Part shown: positions 16,015-24,931 of the stretch, one piece after another | How positions within the stretch are numbered: the stretch's first letter is position 1 | How the letters are laid out: each line of letters opens with the position of its first letter | NCBI GenBank assembly: GCA_900541675.1 | Contig: UQKU01000028.1 | Span: 1-32,848 of the forward strand | DNA length: 32,848 nucleotides | From: an uncultured Collinsella sp. | GTDB taxonomy: Bacteria > Actinomycetota > Coriobacteriia > Coriobacteriales > Coriobacteriaceae | Direction: 5' to 3' | Notes under the pieces: model-generated | Databases searched by the model: none | Told to the model about the DNA's origin: nothing | What the model saw: the letters and a program-made list of their open reading frames with translations, nothing else | Program-made: the position numbers and the translations under genes

Positions 16015-16196
16015 TTTGAAGGGGTGAGTTTGCAGGTCGAACTTGGGGCCTATGTTTTCGCCCTTGAGGTCGGCGGTGCCCACTCGTAAGGTGTGCGTTA
16101 CGCGATTGTTTCGAAACGGGTGGGAAACACAACGGGCCGGCGATGCTCCTAGTATGCCTATTCAACTGACTGTCTAATATCTAGGGGAGGATCGCG
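16015..16196. other. gltB upstream region
   Basis: About 180 bp with no gene. It holds the palindrome GTTTCGAAAC (16108-16117) and a TAATAT hexamer at 16174-16179 close to the gltB start, with no convincing -35. Nitrogen control of GOGAT would be expected, but no recognised GlnR or AmtR box is clear. Confidence 0.35.
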
Positions 16197-19100
16197 ATGC
16201 AGGCAGATTCCGCTCAGCAGCAGGGCCTTTATCGCCCCGAATTCGACCACGATGCATGTGGCATCGGCGCGCTTGCCGATATCAACGGTGAGCGCCATCA
16301 CCAGATTCTGGACGACGCGCTGTCCATTCTGGTCAACTTGGAGCACCGCGGCGGCACGGGACTCGAGAAGAACACCGGCGATGGCGCTGGCATCCTGTTC
16401 CAGGTTCCGCATCACTTTTTTCGTAAAGAGGCTCAAAAGTGCGGCCAGATTCTGCCGGCAGAGGGCGACTATGGCGTGGCCATGCTGTTCTTCCCACAGG
16501 ACGACAAGGGCGTAGAGGATGCCCGCCGCGTGTTTGAGGAAGGCTGTGCCGAGGCCGGCGTGCCGCTGCTCTTTTGGCGTGAGGTGCCGGTCGACCCGCA
16601 CGACCTGGGCGAGACGGCCCGCGCCTGCATGCCCACCATCTTGCAGGCTTTCCTGGGCCGCCCCGACGACACGCCCGCCGGCGATGCCTTCGAGCGTCGC
16701 CTGTACGTGTGCCGCCGCACCATCGAAAAGAAGGCCGACGCCGAGTTTGCCCTGCGCGACAAGATCTTCTATGTGTGCTCCATGAGCTCTCGCACCATCG
16801 TGTACAAGGGCATGCTGGTCGCCACGCAGATGCGCCGCTTCTTCATCGATCTCAACGACGCCGCCGTCAAGACGGCCGTGGCGCTCGTCCACTCGCGCTA
16901 CTCCACCAACACCACGCCCAGCTGGGAGCGCGCGCACCCCAACCGCTTTATCATCCACAACGGCGAGATCAACACCCTCAAGGGCAACGTCAACTGGATC
17001 CGCGCCCGCGAGCCCAACCTGTACAGCCCCGTGCTGCAGCACGATCTTGAGCGCGTGATGCCCATCATCAACCGCGAGGGTTCCGACTCCGCGATTCTGG
17101 ACAACGTGCTTGAGTTCCTGGTCATGAACGGTCGCCCGCTCACGCGTGCCGCGTCCATGTTGCTGCCCGAGCCGTGGGACCACAACGACAGCCTGAGTGA
17201 GGAGCGCCGCGCCTACGACGCTTACCAGTCCATGCTCATGGAGCCGTGGGATGGCCCGGCGGCCATCGCCTTTACCGACGGTCGCACGCTGGGTGCCGCC
17301 CTCGACCGTAACGGCCTGCGCCCGGCTCGCTACTACGTGACGCGCGACGGTCGCTTTATGCTGGCAAGCGAGGTGGGCACCATCGAGGTGAGCCCCGAGA
17401 ACATCCTGACGAGCGGCTGTCTGGGGCCGGGCCAGATGCTCGAGGTCGATTTTGCCCGCGGGCGCGTCATCTACAACGACGAGCTGCGCGCCCGTTACGC
17501 CAAGGAAAAGCCCTACCGTGATTGGATTGCCGAGGAGACGCTGACCGTCGACGTGCTCGATAGGCCTGCCGCGGCAACGCCCGCCGAGGACGCCGAGGTG
17601 CCCGCCGCCGTGCGTATGGCCAAGCTCGGCTACCACTGGGATGACGTCGACGAGGTCGTGCGCCCCATGGCCCAGCAGGGCAAGGCCCCGCTCGCCTCGA
17701 TGGGTATCGATGCGCCGCTGGCTTGCCTGTCCAAGAAGACGCGTTCGTTCTTCGACTACTTCTATCAACTGTTCGCTCAGGTCACGAATCCGCCGATCGA
17801 CGCCCTTCGCGAGCACATGGTGACTTCGACCACGCTCTACCTGGGCAACCACGGCAACCTGCTCGAGGATTCCCGCACGGCCTGTCAGCTGGTGCGCTTG
17901 GAGCGCCCATTGCTCAACGATGAAGAGTTCGAGCATATCTGTGCCATCGACCGTGTTGGCTTTAAGACCCGTCGCTTCCGTGCCGTCTACCGCCGCGATG
18001 CCGGCGAGGGCGTGCTGCAGGCTGCGCTCAAGCAGCTCGCCGAGGACGTTGAGGCTGCGGTCCGCGACGGCGTGAACATCGTGGTGTTGAGCGATCGTGC
18101 CGGAGCGGGCGAGGTGCCCGTGCCGTCGCTGCTCGCTGTGGGCTGCGTGCACAACCACCTGATCCGCGCCGGCGTGCGTACCTTTGCCGACATCGTGGTG
18201 GAGTGCGGCGACGCCGTATCCCCGCACGACTTTGCGGCGCTGGTGGGCTACTCCGCGAGCGGCATCTATCCGTATAACGCACATGCGTGCATTCGCGACT
18301 TGGCGGCGCGCGGCGATCTGGACGTTTCTGCCGAGCAGGGCATCGCCAACTACAACAAGGCTGCGACCGCCGGCATCGTCTCCATCATGTCCAAGATGGG
18401 CATCTCCACGGTGCAGAGCTACCATTCGGCGCAGATCTTCGAGGCCGTGGGCTTTACGCCGGAGTTCGTTAACGCATACTTCGCCGGCACGGTGAGCCGT
18501 GTGGGCGGTATGGGTGTCGAGGACGTTGAGCGCGAGCAAAACGAGCGCTATGACGCCGCGCTCGCCATCCTTAAGAGCCCGGCTCCCGATCAGCTGCCCA
18601 CGCTGGGTCTGACCAAGTGGCGCCCGCTCGGCGGCGAGGATCACCTGATCGACCCGCAGACCGTCTACCTGCTGCAGACCGCCTGCCGTGAGGACAGCTA
18701 CGACACCTTTAAGGAGTACAGCGCCCGTCTGCACCGCACCGGCCGTGCCGTGCGCCTGCGCGACCTGCTGGACTTTGATGCCAGTGGCCGTACCCCGGTG
18801 GCACTCGACGAAGTCGAGCCCGCGCTCAACATCGTCCGCCGCTTTAACACCGGCGCCATGTCGTACGGCTCCATCAGCAAAGAGGCGCACGAGTGCATGG
18901 CCATCGCCATGAACCGCCTGCATGGCCGTTCCAACTCGGGCGAGGGTGGCGAGGATCCGCGTCGCGAGACCCCGCTGGCCAACGGTGACTCCAAGAACTC
19001 CGCGATCAAGCAGGTGGCAAGTGCGCGCTTTGGCGTGACGAGCCGCTACCTGTGCAGCGCCTTCGAGATCCAGATTAAGATGGCCCAGGGCGCCAAGCCC

Positions 19101-20894
19101 GGCGAGGGCGGCCACCTGCCCGGCAAGAAGGTTTATCCCTGGATCGCCGAGGTCCGTCAGTCCACACCCGGCATCGGCCTGATCTCGCCTCCGCCGCACC
19201 ACGACATCTACTCCATCGAGGACCTAGCAGAGCTGATCTTTGACCTTAAGAACGCCAACCCCGGCGCGCGCGTGTCGGTCAAGCTGGTCAGCGAGGCCGG
19301 CGTCGGCACCATCGCCACCGGTGTGGCCAAGGGCGCCGCCGACAAGATCTTGATCAGCGGCCATAACGGCGGATCGGGTGCCGCGGCGCGCGATTCCATC
19401 TGGCACGCGGGCCTGCCGCTGGAACTTGGCCTTGCCGAGGCCCAGCAGACGCTGCTGCAAAATGGCCTGCGCTCACGCGTGGTGCTCGAGGCCGATGGCA
19501 AGCTCATGGACGGCACCGATGTTGCCGTCGCCTGCCTGCTGGGCGCCGAGGAGTTTGGCTTTGCGACCATGCCGCTCATCTCGATGGGCTGCTTCATGCA
19601 GCGCGACTGCCAGCAGGATACCTGCCCCGCCGGCATCGCGACGCAAAACTGTCGCCTGCGCCGCGGCTTCCGCGGCAAGCCCGAGCATGTCGAGCACTTT
19701 ATGCTCTTTGTTGCCGAGCAGCTGCGCGAGGTCATGGCGAGCCTGGGCTTCCGCACCGTCGACGAGATGGTCGGCCATCCCGAGTGCTTGCGCCAGATCG
19801 AGGTCCCGGGCAACCGCAAGGCTAACCTGCTGGATCTGTCGCCCGTGCTGGCAAGCGCGACCTGCGAGTTCGGTGCCCATATTCCGGGTGCCGACGGTCG
19901 CCACTTCCTGCCGCAGATGGCTGCCGACAGGGAGCTCAACAAGACGCTCGACTCCACGCTGTTCGTGCCCTACACGGCCGATGCCCGTGCGCACCTGCGC
20001 CCGATTCGCTTCCATGCCGACATCGCCAACGTTAACCGCTGCGTGGGCACCATCTTGGGCAATGCGGTGACCAAAGCACATCCCGAGGGCCTGCCCGCCG
20101 GCTCCATCACCATCGACTGCGACGGTTCGGCCGGTCAGAGCTTTGGCGCCTTCCTGCCGCGCGGCATTACGCTCAACGTGTGCGGCGACGCCAACGATTA
20201 CTTTGGCAAGGGCCTTTCGGGCGGCGAGGTGTCTGTGCGCCCCAACCCGCATGCGACCTACAAGTTCGACGAGAACATTATCGTGGGCAACGTGGCGTTC
20301 TTTGGTGCCACGAGCGGCCGCGGCTTTATTAACGGCCTGGCAGGTCAGCGCTTTGGCGTGCGTAACTCCGGTGCCACCGTGGTGGTCGAGGGCTGCGGCA
20401 ACCACGGCTGTGAGTACATGACGGGCGGCCTGGCGCTCATCCTGGGCGAGGTCGGGCAGAACTTTGCCGCCGGTATGACGGGCGGCGTGGCCTATGTCTT
20501 TGACCAGTACGGCACGCTCGATGCCCGCGTGAACCACGAGAGCGTTGAGCTCAAGGCCCCGACGGCCGGCGAGCTGGCGCAGATTCGCGAGCTCATCCAG
20601 GAGCACGTGGACGCGACACAGAGCCCACGCGGCATCAAGCTGCTCTACAGCTTTGAGACGATGAGTAAGCACTTTGTGAAGGTCATTCCGACCGAGTATG
20701 AGCGCGTGCTGGCGATTGTCGCCGCGGGCGAGGCTGCCGGCAAGACGCATGCGCAGGCCGAGGAGCTGGCGTTTGACATCGTGACCGGTCGCGCGAGTGA
20801 CGCGGATGTTGCTCGCTTCGATGTTGCGGGCGGTGCTGCGGGTGCTGCGTCCGTGGCTGCCAGCTCTGTTGCTTCGACCAAGAAGGAGGCGTAA
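16197..20894 (+). CDS. gltB: Glutamate synthase (GOGAT) large subunit
   Basis: Large subunit of glutamate synthase: glutamine + 2-oxoglutarate + reductant give two glutamates, working with glutamine synthetase in ammonia assimilation. The 1565-residue protein has all four parts: the N-terminal class II glutaminase whose nucleophile is Cys21 (DHDACGIG) after a 20-residue propeptide, a central domain, the FMN-binding synthase domain (including SGHNGGSGAA) and the C-terminal GltB beta-helix domain. The 3Fe-4S cluster ligands are Cys1132, Cys1138 and Cys1143 (CFMQRDCQQDTC). The ATG follows AGGGGAGG. gltD begins five bases after the stop, so the two are an operon. The Ala/Ser-rich C-terminal tail is not conserved. 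Confidence 0.97.
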   Translation: MQADSAQQQGLYRPEFDHDACGIGALADINGERHHQILDDALSILVNLEHRGGTGLEKNTGDGAGILFQVPHHFFRKEAQKCGQILPAEGDYGVAMLFFPQDDKGVEDARRVFEEGCAEAGVPLLFWREVPVDPHDLGETARACMPTILQAFLGRPDDTPAGDAFERRLYVCRRTIEKKADAEFALRDKIFYVCSMSSRTIVYKGMLVATQMRRFFIDLNDAAVKTAVALVHSRYSTNTTPSWERAHPNRFIIHNGEINTLKGNVNWIRAREPNLYSPVLQHDLERVMPIINREGSDSAILDNVLEFLVMNGRPLTRAASMLLPEPWDHNDSLSEERRAYDAYQSMLMEPWDGPAAIAFTDGRTLGAALDRNGLRPARYYVTRDGRFMLASEVGTIEVSPENILTSGCLGPGQMLEVDFARGRVIYNDELRARYAKEKPYRDWIAEETLTVDVLDRPAAATPAEDAEVPAAVRMAKLGYHWDDVDEVVRPMAQQGKAPLASMGIDAPLACLSKKTRSFFDYFYQLFAQVTNPPIDALREHMVTSTTLYLGNHGNLLEDSRTACQLVRLERPLLNDEEFEHICAIDRVGFKTRRFRAVYRRDAGEGVLQAALKQLAEDVEAAVRDGVNIVVLSDRAGAGEVPVPSLLAVGCVHNHLIRAGVRTFADIVVECGDAVSPHDFAALVGYSASGIYPYNAHACIRDLAARGDLDVSAEQGIANYNKAATAGIVSIMSKMGISTVQSYHSAQIFEAVGFTPEFVNAYFAGTVSRVGGMGVEDVEREQNERYDAALAILKSPAPDQLPTLGLTKWRPLGGEDHLIDPQTVYLLQTACREDSYDTFKEYSARLHRTGRAVRLRDLLDFDASGRTPVALDEVEPALNIVRRFNTGAMSYGSISKEAHECMAIAMNRLHGRSNSGEGGEDPRRETPLANGDSKNSAIKQVASARFGVTSRYLCSAFEIQIKMAQGAKPGEGGHLPGKKVYPWIAEVRQSTPGIGLISPPPHHDIYSIEDLAELIFDLKNANPGARVSVKLVSEAGVGTIATGVAKGAADKILISGHNGGSGAAARDSIWHAGLPLELGLAEAQQTLLQNGLRSRVVLEADGKLMDGTDVAVACLLGAEEFGFATMPLISMGCFMQRDCQQDTCPAGIATQNCRLRRGFRGKPEHVEHFMLFVAEQLREVMASLGFRTVDEMVGHPECLRQIEVPGNRKANLLDLSPVLASATCEFGAHIPGADGRHFLPQMAADRELNKTLDSTLFVPYTADARAHLRPIRFHADIANVNRCVGTILGNAVTKAHPEGLPAGSITIDCDGSAGQSFGAFLPRGITLNVCGDANDYFGKGLSGGEVSVRPNPHATYKFDENIIVGNVAFFGATSGRGFINGLAGQRFGVRNSGATVVVEGCGNHGCEYMTGGLALILGEVGQNFAAGMTGGVAYVFDQYGTLDARVNHESVELKAPTAGELAQIRELIQEHVDATQSPRGIKLLYSFETMSKHFVKVIPTEYERVLAIVAAGEAAGKTHAQAEELAFDIVTGRASDADVARFDVAGGAAGAASVAASSVASTKKEA

Positions 20895-20899
20895 GTGCC

Positions 20900-22381
20900 A
20901 TGGGTAAGCCCGGTGCTTTTCTTGATATCGATCGCGTGACCCACGAGCTTCGCCCCGTGGAGGAGCGCAGCCGCGATTTCGATCCGCTGTACGTGGAGAT
21001 CGACGACGACGCGCGCCGTGCCCAGACGAGCCGCTGCATGATGTGCGGCGTGGCGTTTTGCCAGATGGGCGCGAGCTTTGGCAAGGCACGTCCGAGCGGC
21101 TGCCCGCTGCACAACTTGATTCCCGAGTGGAACGAGCTGGTGTACCGCGGCCGCTGGGATGAGGCTGCCGAGCGCCTGTCGCTCACCTCGCCCATGCCTG
21201 AGTTCACGAGCCGCGTGTGCCCGGCACTGTGCGAGGCCGCGTGCAACCTGGGTTCGGTCGATGGCCAGCCCACGACGATCCACGACAACGAGCGCGCGAT
21301 CAGCGACCATGAGTGGGCAAATGGCGGTCCGCGTCGCTTTGAGCCGGCAGGGGAGGGCGCACCCGCGGTTGCCGTGGTGGGCTCCGGTCCTGCTGGTCTG
21401 GTGGCGGCATGGGAGCTTGCACGTCGTGGCGCCCGCGTGACGGTGTTTGAGCGCGACGACCGCCCGGGCGGTCTGCTCATGTACGGCATTCCTAACATGA
21501 AGCTCGAGAAGTCCGTGGTCGAGCGTCGCGTGGCGCTCATGCGCGAGCTAGGCATTGTGTTTGAGCTGGGCGCCGACGTGAGCGATCCCAAGGTTACCGC
21601 CAGGCTCGACGACTTTGACGCCGCCGTGGTGGCTGCCGGCGCCCGTGCTCCGCGTGGACTTTCGGCTGCGAACATTGATGCCCCGGGCGTGGTGTATGCC
21701 GTGGACTACCTGACGGCTTCGACCGTCTCGGTGCTCGATGGCGGCAAGCCCGCGGTGAACGCACGCGGCCTGGACGTCGTGGTCATTGGCGGTGGCGATA
21801 CCGGCAACGACTGCGTGGGTACCGCGGTGCGTCAGGGCGCGCGCAGCGTGCGCCAGTTTGAGTTCTTGCCGGCTGCGCCCGATAAGCGCGCGGCAGGCAA
21901 CCCCTGGCCGCAGTGGCCCAACGTTAAGAAGACCGATTACGGCCAGCAGGAGGCTATCGCTGCGATGGGTGGCGAGATGCGTGCCTGGGCCGTGGATACA
22001 CTCGAGGTGCTGCTGGACAAGAAGGGTGCGGCTGCGGGTCTGCGCGTGGTCGATCTGGACTGGTCGGCGGGAAAGCCCGAGCGCATCGCGGGCTCCGAGC
22101 ACGAGGTGCCAGCGCAGCTGGTGCTCATCGCCTGCGGCTTTACGGGTCCGGAGTACGGTGTGTTCGATGCGGTGAGCGTGCCTGTTGCCACCGCTGGTCG
22201 TCCGCTGCCGGTGATGGCTGCCGAGGGCTCGCATCTCGCGGCTCGCACGGAGGGCGTCGCCGCGGATGCCGCGCCGGTGTATGTGGCGGGTGATGCCCGC
22301 AACGGCAGCTCGCTCGTGGTGAGCGCCATGGCCGATGCCCTGGCCTGCGCAGCCGAAGTCGCCGAGGCGCTGGAGCTGTAA
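20900..22381 (+). CDS. gltD: Glutamate synthase small subunit
   Basis: NAD(P)H-oxidising subunit that delivers electrons to GltB, 493 residues. The N-terminus has the cysteine clusters for 4Fe-4S centres (RCMMCGVAFCQMG, SGCPLHN, VCPALCEAACN). The FAD-binding motif follows (VVGSGPAGLVAAWELARRG, about residue 157), then a GGLLMYGIPNMKL segment, the NAD(P)H-binding motif (VVIGGGDTGNDCVGT, about 295) and a C-terminal VYVAGDARNGSSLVV FAD segment. The ATG at 20900 has AAGGAGG ten bases upstream, just before the gltB stop. Length and motif order are standard. Confidence 0.96.
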   Translation: MGKPGAFLDIDRVTHELRPVEERSRDFDPLYVEIDDDARRAQTSRCMMCGVAFCQMGASFGKARPSGCPLHNLIPEWNELVYRGRWDEAAERLSLTSPMPEFTSRVCPALCEAACNLGSVDGQPTTIHDNERAISDHEWANGGPRRFEPAGEGAPAVAVVGSGPAGLVAAWELARRGARVTVFERDDRPGGLLMYGIPNMKLEKSVVERRVALMRELGIVFELGADVSDPKVTARLDDFDAAVVAAGARAPRGLSAANIDAPGVVYAVDYLTASTVSVLDGGKPAVNARGLDVVVIGGGDTGNDCVGTAVRQGARSVRQFEFLPAAPDKRAAGNPWPQWPNVKKTDYGQQEAIAAMGGEMRAWAVDTLEVLLDKKGAAAGLRVVDLDWSAGKPERIAGSEHEVPAQLVLIACGFTGPEYGVFDAVSVPVATAGRPLPVMAAEGSHLAARTEGVAADAAPVYVAGDARNGSSLVVSAMADALACAAEVAEALEL

Positions 22382-22735
22382 AGTAGTCATTTAAGAACGT
22401 CCCCAATGACTAGCCATTTTTTTGTCTAGTCGTTGGGGACACTCTTTGCGAGTAATTTGCTCGTTTGTCGACGTGCGGGTGTTCATTTGTCGACTTCTTG
22501 GGCTGTGGTCACCTGTTGTTTCTGTGGTGGCTGCGGGCATCTGGCTCAAAAGGGCGGGTTGGCCGTCGATGTTTACCTGCGGTTTTGTTGCGGCACGCAT
22601 TTTCGGTCAAGCTTTTCGTCAAGTGTTTGGTCAGCATCTGGTTTGCAGCCGGAGGCCTATTTTGCCCGCGCTGGTCGTGGCTGCCCACCCTCCTCGTAAG
22701 CTCAAATTGAGGTCCATCAGTTTGAGGAGGATGCC
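22382..22735. other. 354-bp region after gltD, no convincing gene
   Basis: Begins with the hairpin at 22399-22440. The rest (22441-22735) has a short direct repeat TTTGTCGAC (near 22464 and 22488) and is T/G-rich unlike its neighbours. Open frames of about 80-105 codons lack a ribosome site and any family resemblance. It may be decayed coding DNA. The ribosome site of the next gene (GAGGAGG) is at 22724-22730. Confidence 0.5.
22399..22440. terminator. Long GTCCCC-type hairpin after gltD
   Basis: Fifteen-base stem GTCCCCAATGACTAG (22399-22413) with CTAGTCGTTGGGGAC (22426-22440), one G-T pair. The T tract is in the loop, not after the stem, so it is not a standard terminator, although the position suits one. 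Its GTCCCC core links it to other palindromes in this window. Confidence 0.6.
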
Positions 22736-23443
22736 ATGACTGACCACGCTTTTGACCGAGCAGAGCTGGCTGAAGCCGTCGGCAACGATATTGCCGACAT
22801 GGCTCACTTTTGGATGCTGCGGAAGTTTCAATTCCTGGAGCCGGCGCGCGAACAGTTCGAGATCATTGTCGACCCGTGGCTCAGCTATTGCGCCGAGCCT
22901 TCGCAAAACGAAATCATGGCCTACAACATGGCGTTTACCGATTGGCTGCTGTTTGAGCGCCCCTATCGCCATGGCAAAACGCTGCTCGAGCTATATGTTG
23001 ACGAGCCGCCGGCATCGCTTTCGCCTGCCTCGCTCAAGCGGCTCGAGCAGGTACGCGACACGCAGTATTTCTCGCGCTTTGGCATTTTGGACAAGAATCC
23101 TGCGTCCGGCATGGTCGTGCTGAAGGACACGCGCACCGATCATCGCTTTGATGTCTACGATTCGCATATCGTGCAGAAGGAGCACTGGAGTGACGGCGCG
23201 ATTGCGGTGCGCCTCGCCTGCGTCGACGATGTCTGGCTTACGGCGGGACAGCTCTACCTGTATGACATCGCGCGGCTGAGCGATACGGCGGTCGATGGGC
23301 CGGGTGCGGTGCATCCGGAGGACCTGCAGGACGGCTTTGACACCTCGTGCATCTGCTTCTTCTTGCGTCTGGTCCGCGACATCATGGGCGCCCAGGGGCG
23401 GTACGTAAAGTCGCTCAACATCTACGAGCAGGAGTGGGAGTAG
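22736..23443 (+). CDS. Protein of unknown function, 235 residues
   Basis: Not recognised. A soluble, acidic protein with no signal peptide or membrane segment. Two regions look conserved-type: YNMAFTDWLLFERPYRHGKTLLELYV (about residues 62-87) and LKDTRTDHRFDVYDSHIVQKEHWSDGAIAVRLACVDDVWLTAG (about 129-171), the latter like an OB/beta-barrel fold. The DWLLFERP...TLLELY pattern recalls parts of SEC-C-associated uncharacterised proteins, but no SEC-C zinc motif is present. The ATG at 22736 follows GAGGAGG by five bases, and codon use resembles the neighbours, so it is very probably expressed. It is followed 40 bp later by palindromic element F. Confidence 0.8.
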   Translation: MTDHAFDRAELAEAVGNDIADMAHFWMLRKFQFLEPAREQFEIIVDPWLSYCAEPSQNEIMAYNMAFTDWLLFERPYRHGKTLLELYVDEPPASLSPASLKRLEQVRDTQYFSRFGILDKNPASGMVVLKDTRTDHRFDVYDSHIVQKEHWSDGAIAVRLACVDDVWLTAGQLYLYDIARLSDTAVDGPGAVHPEDLQDGFDTSCICFFLRLVRDIMGAQGRYVKSLNIYEQEWE

Positions 23444-23482
23444 GGGATGGGTAGTTGTCGCCTGCCTTGCCTTTTGCCTTTT

Positions 23483-23541
23483 TGTCTCGATCTGTAACGT
23501 TTGGGGACAAAAAACCGGTCTACCTGGTACAGATCGAGACG
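23483..23541. repeat. Single 59-bp palindromic element F
   Basis: Left arm TGTCTCGATCTGTAAC (23483-23498), right arm GGTACAGATCGAGACG (23526-23541; one change from GTTAC to GGTAC). The centre contains AAAAAACCGGTCTA, plus-strand orientation. It lies between the 235-residue unknown gene and the nuclease-like gene, 52 bp before the chosen start of the latter. Confidence 0.85.
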
Positions 23542-23593
23542 TTTGTCGGCGGCAGCAGCGGCGGCGATGGCCCATTTGTCCGATGTGGTGGTG

Positions 23594-24637
23594 ATGGAAG
23601 TGTCTAATACCGTTCTCAAACACAAGCATACGGCTCGCAACACGTTGGCGCGGAATAGGATGCTTGCCAGGCTCACGGAGGCGGCTGAACTAGGCGTGCT
23701 GCTTGTGACGCACGACAATGCCGAGCTCATGTGGCTGCGGCGTCATGTGGGGACCGATGACATTGCGGAGCCCGAGCCGCATTTGTTCTGCTTTCAACAT
23801 GATTGGGATACGTTGACACCGGCGGAGCGAGCACTGCGGACCATCAAAGGGCTTGCGGAATTTCATCCCGATTGGGCGTTTTGGGGCTATGACGCGGCGC
23901 TTTTGTGGGGTCTGGAGGTGCCGAATGATCTGCTTGGGTCACGATATCTTGTTAAGACAGGTTGCTCGGTGCCGCTGAGCGCAGGATGTCGGCTGTTGCG
24001 TCCGCAAGCGGCGGGCGCACTTGAACAAGTTGACGGCGTGCAGGTGACGTCGTTTTGGCGCACGGTGGAGGATTGCCTGCTGCGCGCGCCGTTTTCGTAC
24101 GGGTTGGCGATTGCCGATTCTGCATTGAGGGCAAGAGGCGTATCGCACGATGGTCTGTGCGAGCGCCTCCGCTCCGATTGCGAGGGCAGACGAGGGTATC
24201 GCAGAGCGCAGGTGATCGCGTCGTATGCGGACGGGCTGTCCGAAAACGGCGGCGAGTCTCGTTTTCGGGCGTTCTTTATTGCATACGGTTTTCCGGTGCC
24301 AGAGTTGCAGGTGGAGTTTCGCGACCCGCTCGATCCGAGCCAAGTGTTTCGTGTCGACTATTTTTGGCGGCTCGAGGACGGAACATGTGTCATCGGCGAG
24401 CTCGACGGAAAGGGGAAGTATACCTTGCAGAACGGCGAGGGTCGGGAGTCGGTCGACCCATTCGTGACAGAGCGTCAGCGGGAATCTCATCTGACAATGC
24501 TCGGGCATAAGGTGCTTCGGTTTACGTTTAACGAACTCAAAGACCCGGGGAAGCTGGTCGAGAAAATGAGGCTGGCTGGTATTCCTCGGCAGGCTGAATT
24601 GGCTGAGGAGTGGAGATGCCAGTGGTATGGGCGCTGA
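23594..24637 (+). CDS. Putative PD-(D/E)XK / DUF559-like nuclease-domain protein, AbiEi-like layout
   Basis: Soluble 347-residue protein of uncertain function. The C-terminal domain has the look of a DUF559/Vsr-type nuclease: Asp255 in FRVDYFW, then E269-L-D271-G-K273 in CVIGELDGKGKY, and later ERQRESHLTMLGHKVLRFTFNEL, a helix plus strand usual at the end of such domains. The N-terminal two thirds (ARLTEAAELGVLL; DWAFWGYDAALLWGLEVP; VTSFWRTVEDCLL) recall AbiEi-type antitoxin or abortive-infection proteins, in which a similar three-part layout occurs. No partner toxin gene is adjacent. The start is uncertain: the frame extends into element F, and no candidate (ATG 23567, 23594, 23657) has a good ribosome site. 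Palindromic elements flank the gene on both sides. Confidence 0.68.
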   Translation: MEVSNTVLKHKHTARNTLARNRMLARLTEAAELGVLLVTHDNAELMWLRRHVGTDDIAEPEPHLFCFQHDWDTLTPAERALRTIKGLAEFHPDWAFWGYDAALLWGLEVPNDLLGSRYLVKTGCSVPLSAGCRLLRPQAAGALEQVDGVQVTSFWRTVEDCLLRAPFSYGLAIADSALRARGVSHDGLCERLRSDCEGRRGYRRAQVIASYADGLSENGGESRFRAFFIAYGFPVPELQVEFRDPLDPSQVFRVDYFWRLEDGTCVIGELDGKGKYTLQNGEGRESVDPFVTERQRESHLTMLGHKVLRFTFNELKDPGKLVEKMRLAGIPRQAELAEEWRCQWYGR

Positions 24638-24644
24638 GAGGTTT

Positions 24645-24783
24645 TGTCTCGATCTGTAACGTTTAGAGGCTGTTTGAGCTCGTAATTGTTACAGATCGAG
24701 ACAAGCCGGTGAAACGTCGACCGAATGTCTCGATCTGTAAAATCAAGGGCCTAATAACCCTGTACCTGTTACAGATCGAGACA
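24645..24783. repeat. Palindromic elements G and H after the nuclease-like gene
   Basis: Elements at 24645-24703 (59 bp) and 24726-24783 (58 bp), separated by 22 bp. G begins seven bases after the stop of the nuclease-like gene. Arms of G are intact: TGTCTCGATCTGTAAC with GTTACAGATCGAGACA. H has AAA in place of AAC in its left arm. The centre of G matches the others only when read on the minus strand, while H reads on the plus strand, so the pair is in opposite orientations. Confidence 0.87.
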
Positions 24784-24931
24784 TTTCCCTGGTGTCGCTG
24801 GGGTGGGACTGCAACGTATTCCGTCCCCCACATCCCCTCTTTCCTCCGTTAACCGATATGTCTGTGGCAATCGGGCTGCACTGGATAACAATGGACAGAT
24901 GTTCAAGTTTTCTGAGGGGGAGGAGCTCGAT
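24784..24931. other. Amidohydrolase upstream region
   Basis: About 150 bp without a gene; the in-frame extension of the amidohydrolase through it has no conserved features. A TAACAAT hexamer near 24886 could be a -10, with no clear -35. The ribosome site GGGGAGGAG at 24917-24925 marks the true start. Confidence 0.4.

Noticed and set aside
16101..16130. GlnR-type box upstream of gltB
   Set aside because: GTTAC and GAAAC words occur, but their spacing does not fit the usual GTnAC-n6-GAAAC arrangement; only the palindrome GTTTCGAAAC is clear.
16158..19202. 1014-codon open frame on the minus strand opposite gltB
   Set aside because: Mirror frame produced by GC-rich codon bias; no ribosome site and low-complexity His/Arg/Ala-rich product, while the plus strand encodes a complete GOGAT.
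22422..22739. Small open frames after gltD
   Set aside because: No ribosome site, no family resemblance, and the frame overlaps the ribosome site and start of the next gene.
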